DNA from: JACNLN01 sp964626495
GTDB taxonomy: Bacteria; Fidelibacterota; Marinisomatia; Marinisomatales; CAZVFT01
Direction of reading: 5' to 3'
NCBI GenBank assembly: GCA_964626495.1
Contig: CAZVFT010000113.1
Span: forward strand, 1 to 5,216
Length of the DNA: 5,216 bases
This document shows positions 1-5,216 of this stretch, one piece after another. The stretch's first letter is position 1, and the number at the start of each line of letters is the position of its first letter. Both the position numbers and the translations under genes were made by a program. The notes beneath the pieces were generated by a model. It was not told where the DNA came from and ran no database searches. It worked only from the letters and a program-made list of their open reading frames with translations.

Positions 1-178
1 CACCATCCACGAAGACTTCATAAACTTTTACTTTCTTGATCAAACCTATAATTAGTACACAAAACAGTACAAAAGGGACCGCCATATTGGATAAGGTTTT
101 CATGATGACAGTGAATAATGGTTCACCACCCCCCGATGTCTGAATATCGGTAACAGCAGAAGCAAATAGATCAATCAT
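1..178 (-). CDS. spmB: Spore maturation protein B (SpmB), N-terminal part, runs off the left edge
   Basis: The first 59 codons of an SpmB-family membrane protein are visible; the rest lies beyond base 1. The family is usually about 175 residues, so roughly one third is present. The start ATG at 178 is preceded by AAGGAG seven bases upstream and begins MIDLFASAVTDIQTSGGGEP. A hydrophobic segment follows at about residues 29-46 (SNMAVPFVLFCVLIIGLIKK), then KKVKVYEVFVDG, which matches the family's conserved 'KKVKVYE.FV.G' stretch. SpmB carries a nucleoside-recognition (Gate, PF07670) domain and works with SpmA. In Bacillus subtilis the pair is needed for spore core dehydration; in non-sporulating bacteria its substrate is unknown. 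The start overlaps the end of spmA by eight bases, so the two are probably translated together. Confidence 0.88.
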   Translation of the reverse strand, partial: MIDLFASAVTDIQTSGGGEPLFTVIMKTLSNMAVPFVLFCVLIIGLIKKVKVYEVFVDG

Positions 179-803
179 TGTCTGTCTCCTTCTTTTCTGG
201 AACATTTAGAGGATCCGATTTTTTTATGGCTGGAATTTTCTGGAAAAGTTTTGCTGCGGTAATTGCAGCGATGCAGGCACACGATGAAGCGAAGATACTC
301 GTACTGATGATTTCAAAAGGATTCATCGAGCCGAGTTTGGTCCGAATAGCAATAATCGTCATAGGGATAAACGTTATACTGGCGGTATTAATTGCGAGGA
401 AAGTGATCTGAGAATTGGTAGCGGTATCTTCAGACGGATTTAATTCTTGTAACTCGCTCATTGCTTTTAACCCAAGTGGAGTGGCAGCATTACCCAACCC
501 CAACCAATTCGCAGTAATGTTCATCAACATAGATCCAATGGCAGGGTGGTTATCTGGAATCTCGGGGAAAAGGAAACGAGCAACAGGCCGAATAACTCGA
601 GCCAGTATTCGGATGAGTCCTCCTTCTTCTGCAATTTTCATTATTCCCAACCAAAGAGCCATAATTCCGATTAACCCTATAGCAATATCCACAGATTTCG
701 CAGCATATTCGACAGCTTTGTTTGTCACTTCCGTTAGAGTACCATTTATGAAACCTACAATTAACGCAATTATCATTAATCCAAACCAGATATAATTGAG
801 CAT
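171..803 (-). CDS. spmA: Spore maturation protein A (SpmA), nucleoside-recognition domain membrane protein
   Basis: A 210-residue integral membrane protein with several hydrophobic segments, at about residues 4-20, 38-56, 135-154 and 164-186. The signature NITANWLGLGNAATPLGLKAM stretch (about 95-115) is the most conserved SpmA/Gate-domain motif. The length is close to that of Bacillus SpmA. I chose the ATG at 803 because AAGGAG lies five bases upstream and the protein then starts MLNYIWFGLM, as family members do; the frame stays open to 869, but that would add a non-conserved 22-residue extension and has no ribosome site I can see. The C-terminus is a charged tail (KKSDPLNVPEKKETDND). It overlaps spmB by eight bases (ATG 178, TGA 173-171). 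The pair probably forms one membrane complex. A transport or envelope role is inferred from the family; the substrate is not known. Confidence 0.93.
   Translation of the reverse strand: MLNYIWFGLMIIALIVGFINGTLTEVTNKAVEYAAKSVDIAIGLIGIMALWLGIMKIAEEGGLIRILARVIRPVARFLFPEIPDNHPAIGSMLMNITANWLGLGNAATPLGLKAMSELQELNPSEDTATNSQITFLAINTASITFIPMTIIAIRTKLGSMNPFEIISTSIFASSCACIAAITAAKLFQKIPAIKKSDPLNVPEKKETDND
186..191 (-). promoter_or_regulatory. Ribosome binding site of spmB
   Basis: AAGGAG on the minus strand, seven bases before the spmB ATG and inside the 3' end of spmA. It supports the 178 start and independent initiation on spmB. Confidence 0.75.
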
Positions 804-808
804 TAATT

Positions 809-814
809 CTCCTT
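809..814 (-). promoter_or_regulatory. Ribosome binding site that fixes the spmA start
   Basis: AAGGAG on the minus strand, five bases before the ATG at 803. It decides this start over upstream in-frame starts in the open frame that extends to 869. Confidence 0.8.
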
Positions 815-873
815 TCTTATTTAGCTTGATTAATTCAACAGCTTTTAACACGATTGTGTAAAGTCGCAAAGTA

Positions 874-900
874 ATAATATGAAGAAAAATAGGTTTTCAA
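874..900 (-). promoter_or_regulatory. Possible promoter for spmAB
   Basis: On the minus strand TTGAAA (900-895) is followed 15 bases later by TATTAT (879-874), in an AT-rich stretch about 70 bases upstream of spmA. The hexamers resemble sigma-70 -35 and -10 boxes, but the spacer is short. An 18-base spacing to TATTAC is an alternative reading. In AT-rich DNA such matches arise by chance, and housekeeping promoters of Bacteroidetes-like bacteria differ from this consensus, so this is only a candidate. Confidence 0.25.
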
Positions 901-1063
901 AATAATGAGAATATTTTTTAACACTGATGTTTAGTTATCTTATTGATATTAAACACATTGCACATTACGGTTATTTGCGATTAATAATTTAAGTTATAAC
1001 GTTTTTCATAACATGAGTCCACTCCGAAAAGGTGTTCAAGTTGTTTTTTCTATCGATTACGAA

Positions 1064-1079
1064 AACCATTAAAATGGTT
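1064..1079. repeat. Left outer hairpin of the repeat cluster
   Basis: AACCATT and AATGGTT form seven complementary bases around AA. On the minus strand the stem is followed by TTTTCG, the same downstream signature as the right outer hairpin has on the plus strand. Confidence 0.65.
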
Positions 1080-1100
1080 CCGAATCCTTGTAACTTATTG

Positions 1101-1128
1101 GTAACCCACGACTTAAGTCGTGGGTTAC
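1101..1128. repeat. Perfect 28-base palindrome
   Basis: GTAACCCACGACTT is followed immediately by its exact reverse complement, giving two 14-base arms with no spacer, centred at 1114/1115. As RNA or single-stranded DNA it would fold into a strong hairpin with a small loop. It could act as a bidirectional transcript end for ldcA, which is transcribed toward it, but no T-run follows directly on either strand. Perfect GC-rich arms of this CCCACGnCTTAAG type are typical of dispersed REP-like elements. Confidence 0.85.
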
Positions 1129-1146
1129 TTCTGTAAAATATCTGCA

Positions 1147-1170
1147 AAAGAACCGTTTTAACGGTTTTTT
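1147..1170. terminator. Right outer hairpin with flanking A- and T-runs; possible terminator
   Basis: AACCGTT (1151-1157) and AACGGTT (1160-1166) pair around TT, with AAAG before and TTTT after that can extend the stem through a G-U pair. On the plus strand a T-run follows; on the minus strand CTTTT follows. It could end the ldcA transcript, which would reach it on the minus strand, although it is equally well explained as the outer arm of the repeat cluster. Confidence 0.4.
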
Positions 1171-1224
1171 CGCCTTGAAATTGACTTTCTGGACTGGACT
1201 CATTTTACTATACTTTTTTGTTGG

Positions 1225-1370
1225 AAAACCTCCCCTTTCCGTCAAAAGCCGAACATATCTGTTTCCCCTCCTTGTTAAGCCTGCCCGACGGTTAGGCGGG
1301 AAGGGGTGCAACCTGTCAGGCTCCCGACTGAGGGGTGGTCTGGATTTGTCAAACCTTTGTGTCTCTGTGT
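1225..1370. repeat. GC-rich patchy block, probably a dispersed intergenic repeat
   Basis: A stretch much richer in G and C than its neighbours. It holds two C-rich tracts (CCTCCCCTTT near 1229 and TTTCCCCTCC near 1262), an imperfect hairpin (CCTGCCCG at 1280-1287 against CGGGAAGG at 1297-1304, one mismatch in eight, nine-base loop), the small palindrome CCTGTCAGG (1312-1320), and CCTTTGTGTCTCTGTGTTT at 1354-1372, which abuts and includes part of the ldcA stop codon. Tracts of the CACAGAGACACAAAGG kind recur between genes in many environmental bacterial genomes. That this block is a multicopy repeat is inferred from its composition; copy number cannot be seen here. Confidence 0.4.
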
Positions 1371-2312
1371 TTATGAATTTTTCAGGTTAACTGATGATTC
1401 GAAAATTGTTAACATTGTTCGTTCATTATAAGCTTGCAACTGGACGGGAACAGAAATTGGGAGCGTAGCTTGATATCGTCCATGTCCACACGGAAAATTG
1501 GAAATGATAGGGATATCCAAGTCACCACATACATCCATTACAATTTCGTCAGTGGATTTACCAAAGGGTGTATCACTTTCTTCCATATCAATCATTTCAC
1601 CGATAATCAAAGCCTTAATATTGTCAAACATTCCAGCCATCCGCATATGCACCATCATACGATCAAATCTATAGAACTTTTCACCAATATCTTCAATAAA
1701 CAGGATTGTCTCATTACTGTTTAAAGCATCCGGGGTTCCAAGGCGATTCAATAGCAAGCACAGATTTCCACCCCACAAAGGACCTTCAGCTTTGCCTGGT
1801 TTCAGTACTCTGACAGGAAGATCGTCAGGTGGTGAAATAATGACTGGTTCATCACCTCCAAGGCAGGATTCCAGATATTGGAAATTGTAATCCAGAACCT
1901 CATCTTTGAAAGTGACAAGCATAGGACCATGAAATGTAACAAGACCTGTTTTTTGAGTGATTGATATCAAATAAGTAGTAATATCACTATACCCCATGCA
2001 AATCTTGGGATTATTGCGAATGATATCATAATCAAGTAGTGGAATAACCCGATTTGCGCCATATCCACCTCGAGCACAAATGATGGCATCAATATCGGGA
2101 TTATTAAACATATCCATGATATCTTTAGCTCGTTCAGAAGGAGTTCCGGCAAATGGGTTATCCCGTAAGCGAGTCGTTGCTCCCAAATGCAGTTTGTACC
2201 CACGTTTCTCAAAGACTTTAACAGTTTTTTTCAAAATCTCTTCTTTTACCCGATAGGAGGGACATATAATCCCAATATTGGCACCTGACGTTAGTTTTGG
2301 CGGTTTTATCAA
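1371..2312 (-). CDS. ldcA: LD-carboxypeptidase (muramoyltetrapeptide carboxypeptidase), peptidase family S66
   Basis: A 313-residue LdcA-family serine peptidase of the expected length. It removes the terminal D-Ala from the tetrapeptide of murein fragments, giving the tripeptide used in peptidoglycan recycling. The Ser-Glu-His triad is intact: Ser109 in MGYSDIT, Glu207 in LFIEDIGEKFYRFDR and His277 in FPCGHG. Other family stretches are GIICPS near the N-terminus, ARGGYGANR (80-88), FHGPML (127-132) and GPLWGGNLCLL (177-187). There is no signal peptide, so it should be cytoplasmic. The start is a TTG at 2312, one base after the dacB stop, with AGGAGG four bases upstream; it yields MIKPPKLTSGANIGI, the normal family beginning. 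The last residues NLKNS run past the usual family end (..IFESSV) and the stop lies at the edge of a repeat-like tract. A relative acting on other peptides (for example an MccF-type enzyme) is less likely. Confidence 0.92.
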   Translation of the reverse strand: MIKPPKLTSGANIGIICPSYRVKEEILKKTVKVFEKRGYKLHLGATTRLRDNPFAGTPSERAKDIMDMFNNPDIDAIICARGGYGANRVIPLLDYDIIRNNPKICMGYSDITTYLISITQKTGLVTFHGPMLVTFKDEVLDYNFQYLESCLGGDEPVIISPPDDLPVRVLKPGKAEGPLWGGNLCLLLNRLGTPDALNSNETILFIEDIGEKFYRFDRMMVHMRMAGMFDNIKALIIGEMIDMEESDTPFGKSTDEIVMDVCGDLDIPIISNFPCGHGRYQATLPISVPVQLQAYNERTMLTIFESSVNLKNS

Positions 2313-2313
2313 T

Positions 2314-3771
2314 TTACCTCCTCGAATATGTGGTTAGAATTGTACATATATCATCCTGTAATTTACGATAAGGATCTGCATCTCCTACATACCCATCCAT
2401 CATGATGGAAAAGGCGAGGGGTTCCTCATCTTTGGATAAAGCATAACCCGAAAGACAGCTTATTCCAGCTAGTGTTCCCGTTTTAGCTCGAATCCGCCGG
2501 TTTATTTCCTCAGATCGCATACGGTTTTTTAGAGTCCCGTCCCATCCTCCCGTCGGGAGAGCAGTCATAAATTCCACATTTAAGGTAAAATCATGATAAG
2601 CATACTTTAGTGCTCTAATGAGGTGACCGGGAGTAGTAAGATTATAACGTGAAACACCGGAACCGTCCGTCATAACCATTGTTGTTGTATCGATTTCAAC
2701 CTCGTCATTCAAAAAGGTTTTTATCTCACGTAAACCATTTTCCCAGGAGCCTTGTCTGCCTGTCATATTTAAACCGATGGTTTTCACCAATAGTTCAGCA
2801 GTCAGATTGTCACTGTTTTTTAATAGGTTTATTATGGCATCTCTTAAGGGTTCAGAAATGTGTCTGGTTAGCAGGTGACTGGAATGACTGAGAGTATCCA
2901 GTACCACTGGTCCGGAAACCACGACATTTCGCTCTATTAAAAATTCCTTCAAGACAGCTCCCGTAAAAAAAGCTGGGCTATCTATATTGCAGTAGTATGT
3001 CCTTTCTTCTTTACCCTTCAGTACATTCCCGGTTATGTCAATGATATTGGATTCATTCCACCAGTGACGTTCAATCTTTAGCTCCTCAAAATCAGTTGTA
3101 TCATCAACGGTAATTGCTCTGTTGTGAATGGATACATAACTGGTATGAGGATAATAACTTACAAGCGGTGGTTTACCAACAACACCGGGTTTTATGGATA
3201 TATCAATACAATTATCGTTAAGTGAGAGGGCATCAACTTGAGCAGCGTACCAGCCAGAGCCTTCATTCCACATCCAGCCGTTGGCGTATCGGTACTCATT
3301 AAAGATTGAGTTGTCAACGATTATCGTATCAACCCGGGTAATATTTTCAGCAATATCATCTGCGATTCTTTCCAGATGATCCGGATAAAAATCAGGGTCA
3401 CCTGCGCCCTTTATTGTCAAACTTGGAACATAAGAATCAGAAATATAACTACTGTCAATCCACACAGTTGTCTCAAAGCGGTATTGAGGACTCAGGGTTT
3501 TGAGCGATGCAATTGCTGTATAAATTTTATTATTACTCGCTGGAGTGAAAAGGTGGTCTGAATTCAAAGCGTAGAGTACTTCCCCGGTTTTCAGTGAAAC
3601 GACTTTTATTCCCAGATTGGTTTTTAGTCCCGACGCACGTATTTCGGAATTTATTTCCTTTAACAGTTTCCGCTGTCCTGTTTCTTGATATACTGCCACA
3701 GTATGACTGCAACTAATAAAAATAGAAACAATCAAAATAAAAAGAAGTAGAGGAAGCGGTTGAGTTTTCAT
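2314..3771 (-). CDS. dacB: D-alanyl-D-alanine carboxypeptidase/endopeptidase, PBP4 type, peptidase family S13
   Basis: A 485-residue penicillin-binding protein, close to the length of E. coli PBP4. It removes the terminal D-Ala from pentapeptide stems and may cut peptide cross-links. All three active-site motifs are present, numbered from the ATG at 3771: SNNK at 79-82 (PASNNKIYTA), SDN at 320-322 (NSDNLTAELL) and KTG at 430-432 (AKTGTLAGISCLSGY). The roughly 240 residues between the first two motifs are the insertion domains typical of S13 enzymes; GAGDPDF (122-128) and MTDGSGVSRYN (367-377) also fit the family. An N-terminal export signal (MKTQPLPLLLFILIVSIFIS) ends at Cys21; FISC is a poor lipobox, so a lipoprotein is possible but unsure. 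No clear Shine-Dalgarno precedes this ATG or the in-frame TTG at 3795; I chose the ATG because it starts a normal signal peptide. The stop overlaps the ribosome site of ldcA. Confidence 0.93.
   Translation of the reverse strand: MKTQPLPLLLFILIVSIFISCSHTVAVYQETGQRKLLKEINSEIRASGLKTNLGIKVVSLKTGEVLYALNSDHLFTPASNNKIYTAIASLKTLSPQYRFETTVWIDSSYISDSYVPSLTIKGAGDPDFYPDHLERIADDIAENITRVDTIIVDNSIFNEYRYANGWMWNEGSGWYAAQVDALSLNDNCIDISIKPGVVGKPPLVSYYPHTSYVSIHNRAITVDDTTDFEELKIERHWWNESNIIDITGNVLKGKEERTYYCNIDSPAFFTGAVLKEFLIERNVVVSGPVVLDTLSHSSHLLTRHISEPLRDAIINLLKNSDNLTAELLVKTIGLNMTGRQGSWENGLREIKTFLNDEVEIDTTTMVMTDGSGVSRYNLTTPGHLIRALKYAYHDFTLNVEFMTALPTGGWDGTLKNRMRSEEINRRIRAKTGTLAGISCLSGYALSKDEEPLAFSIMMDGYVGDADPYRKLQDDICTILTTYSRR
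2317..2322 (-). promoter_or_regulatory. ldcA ribosome binding site formed by the last two dacB codons
   Basis: AGGAGG encodes the final Arg-Arg of DacB, is followed by the dacB TAA (2316-2314), one base, and the ldcA TTG (2312). A ribosome ending dacB sits exactly on the site that starts ldcA, so the two genes are very probably translationally coupled. The strong match offsets the weak TTG start codon. Confidence 0.8.
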
Positions 3772-3809
3772 ATTTATAAAGTACTTAATAATCAATTTAT
3801 GTGAAGGAT

Positions 3810-3833
3810 AAAAAATTTAACCTTAGAGTTAAA
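3810..3833 (-). terminator. Weak possible terminator after the C39 peptidase gene
   Basis: Directly after the stop of the upstream gene, the minus strand reads TTTAAC, a six-base loop, GTTAAA, then a run of T. The six-pair stem contains a single G-C pair, so it is thermodynamically weak and may let transcription continue into dacB, 39 bases or so further on. It could equally be chance in AT-rich DNA. Confidence 0.3.
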
Positions 3834-3834
3834 G

Positions 3835-5202
3835 TTATTTTAGAAATGTTACATTTTCTGATTTTACATTATTTGTCGTTTTTATCTGAAAAACGTAAAT
3901 ACCTGACGAAACTGCATTTCCTGTATTATCTTTTCCATTCCAGGATATAGTATGAGTACCTGGTACTATTATCCCCTTATATAGGTTGTTAATTTCATCT
4001 CCCAGAATGTTAAAAATTATAGCTTCAATTTTTACGAGTTCAGAAATAAAATATACAATAGTTGTATTTCTGTTAAATGGATTGGGATAATTTTTTAAAA
4101 TAACGATATCTTCAGGAAATACAGATGAAACTCCTCGCTCATCTATTGCACTTTGAGTCTCAGAAAAGAAAGTATATGAAATGCCCCCTTTATCAAACCA
4201 AGATTTCCCTAATTCATATTTATCAAATTCATAAGCATAACCATCATTTCGAGCTGGGTCATGAACAATAGGATTACCGGAACTATCAAAACCAGCGAAC
4301 ATCATAAGATGACCATTAGGATATAGGGGATATCCCACTGTTATAACAACTCTACCTTCTGCTTGAAGAACCTCATAAACTTCGCTCCATGACCTATAGC
4401 GACTAACATATCCATCTAACCCATATTCATGAGCATTCTGTACAACTCTTGGCCAGCCACCGAAAATATCGAATATAGGGTCATAAGTATCCAAGGCAAA
4501 TTGTAAAGGATCTACTCCTATACCAAAACTCATTATTGTCATACAAACAGAAGTGGGGGAACAAATTTTATCTCCGATATTAGGATCTACAGAATATTGA
4601 TAAATGAAAGTTGTAGGGATGAAACATTCAGGTGGATTATCATTTAATAGAGCGTTGTGATCCACATTTTCTGTGGTTCTACTATCGCTGGCAAGAAAGA
4701 CCAATTTTTCGATGCTCGGGCAAGGATTGGAAAACGATTCTCTTTTCAATATGATTTTATACTGCCAGGAAGATTTGTAATTATATAATATGGCATAATC
4801 GATATCTATTTCACCTTCACTAAAAGAAGTATTTCCATAGTTTTGCCAGATGTGATTCTTCCAGTAACCAACGGTTAACCAACTTGACCAATTATACCCA
4901 ACTGGGAATCTTATAAACACTTTAAAACCTGCAGAATCACTTCCATAGCCATTCCAGGAAGGAAGGCCACGGTTAAAAGGATCAGTTGAATACTGAACAT
5001 TAAAAGTTACTGATCCTTCAAGATTGTCTTCACTTAATATTAATCCTGAGGAATCACTTGACATTACAACATTTTGCATTTGCTCTGCATTAGCAAGCAA
5101 TTCTAAACCACCAACTAATTGGTAGATTTGATCTGGATAGGATTGACAAAATATCGTTTGTATTGGGAATAAAAAAATGAAGATTATAGAGTTATTTTTC
5201 AA
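3835..5202 (-). CDS. Secreted C39-like cysteine peptidase with T9SS C-terminal sorting domain
   Basis: About 455 residues. A hydrophobic N-terminus (SIIFIFLFPIQTIF) is a probable signal peptide ending near Gln20. Residues about 60-175 form an N-terminal domain with GLPSWNGYG, FKVFIRF, NWSSWLTVGYWK and IDIDYAILY, the pattern I recall preceding the peptidase in other 'C39 family' secreted proteins. Residues about 195-345 are the C39-like (Peptidase_C39_2) domain: Gln202, probable nucleophile Cys214 in CSPTS, His298 in NGHLMMFAGFD and Asp315 in VHDPA. Residues about 366-455 are a type A T9SS sorting domain (NYPNPFN, FNILGDEI, WNGKDNTGNAVSSGIYVFQIK). It is probably exported to the periplasm and then outside the cell or onto its surface. 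Substrate unknown. The TTG at 5202 has no clear ribosome site, and the frame stays open to the window edge, so the true start may lie beyond it. Confidence 0.82.
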   Translation of the reverse strand: MKNNSIIFIFLFPIQTIFCQSYPDQIYQLVGGLELLANAEQMQNVVMSSDSSGLILSEDNLEGSVTFNVQYSTDPFNRGLPSWNGYGSDSAGFKVFIRFPVGYNWSSWLTVGYWKNHIWQNYGNTSFSEGEIDIDYAILYNYKSSWQYKIILKRESFSNPCPSIEKLVFLASDSRTTENVDHNALLNDNPPECFIPTTFIYQYSVDPNIGDKICSPTSVCMTIMSFGIGVDPLQFALDTYDPIFDIFGGWPRVVQNAHEYGLDGYVSRYRSWSEVYEVLQAEGRVVITVGYPLYPNGHLMMFAGFDSSGNPIVHDPARNDGYAYEFDKYELGKSWFDKGGISYTFFSETQSAIDERGVSSVFPEDIVILKNYPNPFNRNTTIVYFISELVKIEAIIFNILGDEINNLYKGIIVPGTHTISWNGKDNTGNAVSSGIYVFQIKTTNNVKSENVTFLK

Positions 5203-5216
5203 GGTTTGCTTTTTTT

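Larger units (their letters stand above)
1059..1172. repeat. Near-symmetric three-hairpin repeat (REP/BIME-like)
   Basis: A central palindrome is flanked at almost equal distance (about 20-22 bases) by two smaller hairpins. The left hairpin read on the minus strand is GAACCATTTTAATGGTTTT then CG; the right one read on the plus strand is GAACCGTTTTAACGGTTTT then TTCG. They are therefore inverted copies of one another. They differ by A to G in one arm and T to C at the paired position of the other arm, so base pairing is kept. This layout resembles paired REP elements (BIMEs) mobilised by IS200-like Y1 transposases (RAYTs). No transposase gene is in the window, so assignment to that class is inference. 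Confidence 0.6.
804..1370. other. Gene-free region between ldcA and spmA
   Basis: Six hundred bases, less a few, without a credible protein gene. From the ldcA side it holds a GC-rich patchy block (about 1225-1370), a transition (about 1173-1224), a three-hairpin repeat cluster (1059-1172), and a very AT-rich stretch (815-1058) that probably contains the spmAB promoter and 5' leader. Short open frames cross the repeat blocks on both strands (1069-1311 minus, 1175-1390 plus), but their translations have no recognisable domain and simply read through the inverted repeats, so I do not call them genes. No tRNA or rRNA segment was recognised. Confidence 0.7.

Noticed and set aside
178..795. Two long open frames on the plus strand opposite spmA (178-411 and 415-795)
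   Set aside because: They are antisense to a clearly recognised membrane protein gene with a good ribosome site and conserved motifs.
988..1012. GTTAT/ATAAC inverted pair as an operator
   Set aside because: Only five bases per arm in very AT-rich DNA, and far from the likely spmA promoter; no better than chance.
1059..1172. CRISPR array
   Set aside because: The hairpins are inverted copies around a palindrome rather than regularly spaced direct repeats, and no cas gene is present.
1069..1311. 80-codon open frame on the minus strand inside the repeat region
   Set aside because: It reads straight through the palindrome and the right outer hairpin, has no recognisable domain, and its composition follows the repeats. 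Such frames are commonly produced by dispersed repeats.
1175..1390. 71-codon open frame on the plus strand with a hydrophobic start
   Set aside because: It covers the GC-rich repeat-like block and runs into the 3' end of ldcA on the opposite strand; there is no ribosome site or family resemblance.
1434..1724. Plus-strand open frame rich in His and Ile opposite ldcA
   Set aside because: It is antisense to the conserved C-terminal half of ldcA, including the Glu and His of the triad, so it is a shadow.
3835..5202. Bacteriocin processing and export system around the C39 domain
   Set aside because: The protein lacks the ABC transporter and membrane domains, and no double-glycine leader peptide or immunity gene can be seen nearby.

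Overview
The window looks like an AT-rich chromosomal piece of a bacterium from the Fibrobacteres-Chlorobi-Bacteroidetes side of the tree or an allied candidate phylum (Marinimicrobia, Calditrichota, Ignavibacteria or Cloacimonadota type). The main clue is the C-terminal NYPNPFN...SSGIYVFQIKT tail on the gene at the right end, a type IX secretion (T9SS) sorting domain that is characteristic of those groups. The frequent TTG starts and the hairpin-rich repeat between genes fit but do not prove this. No finer placement is possible from the sequence alone.

All recognisable genes lie on the minus strand, so transcription runs from right to left. From right to left they are: a secreted C39-like cysteine peptidase with a T9SS sorting domain (3835-5202, start uncertain); a weak hairpin plus T-run; a periplasmic penicillin-binding D-Ala-D-Ala carboxypeptidase of the PBP4/S13 family (dacB, 2314-3771); an LD-carboxypeptidase of the S66 family (ldcA-like, 1371-2312) whose TTG start sits one base after the dacB stop; a 567-base gene-free stretch with two different repeat blocks; then spmA (171-803) overlapping the first 59 codons of spmB, which runs off the left edge.

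The two central enzymes form a tightly coupled pair for trimming peptidoglycan stem peptides. The DD-carboxypeptidase acts outside the inner membrane and removes the terminal D-Ala of pentapeptides. The LD-carboxypeptidase has no export signal and should remove the next D-Ala from recycled tetrapeptides in the cytoplasm. SpmA/SpmB are paired membrane proteins first named for spore maturation in Bacillus, where they are encoded next to a different (S11-type) dacB. Here they lie near an S13-type dacB in what is probably a non-sporulating lineage.

I found no convincing new multi-gene system. The most unusual object is a near-symmetric cluster of three hairpins at about 1059-1172. Its two outer hairpins are inverted copies of each other and carry a compensatory base-pair change, which points to a structured mobile repeat of the REP/BIME type.
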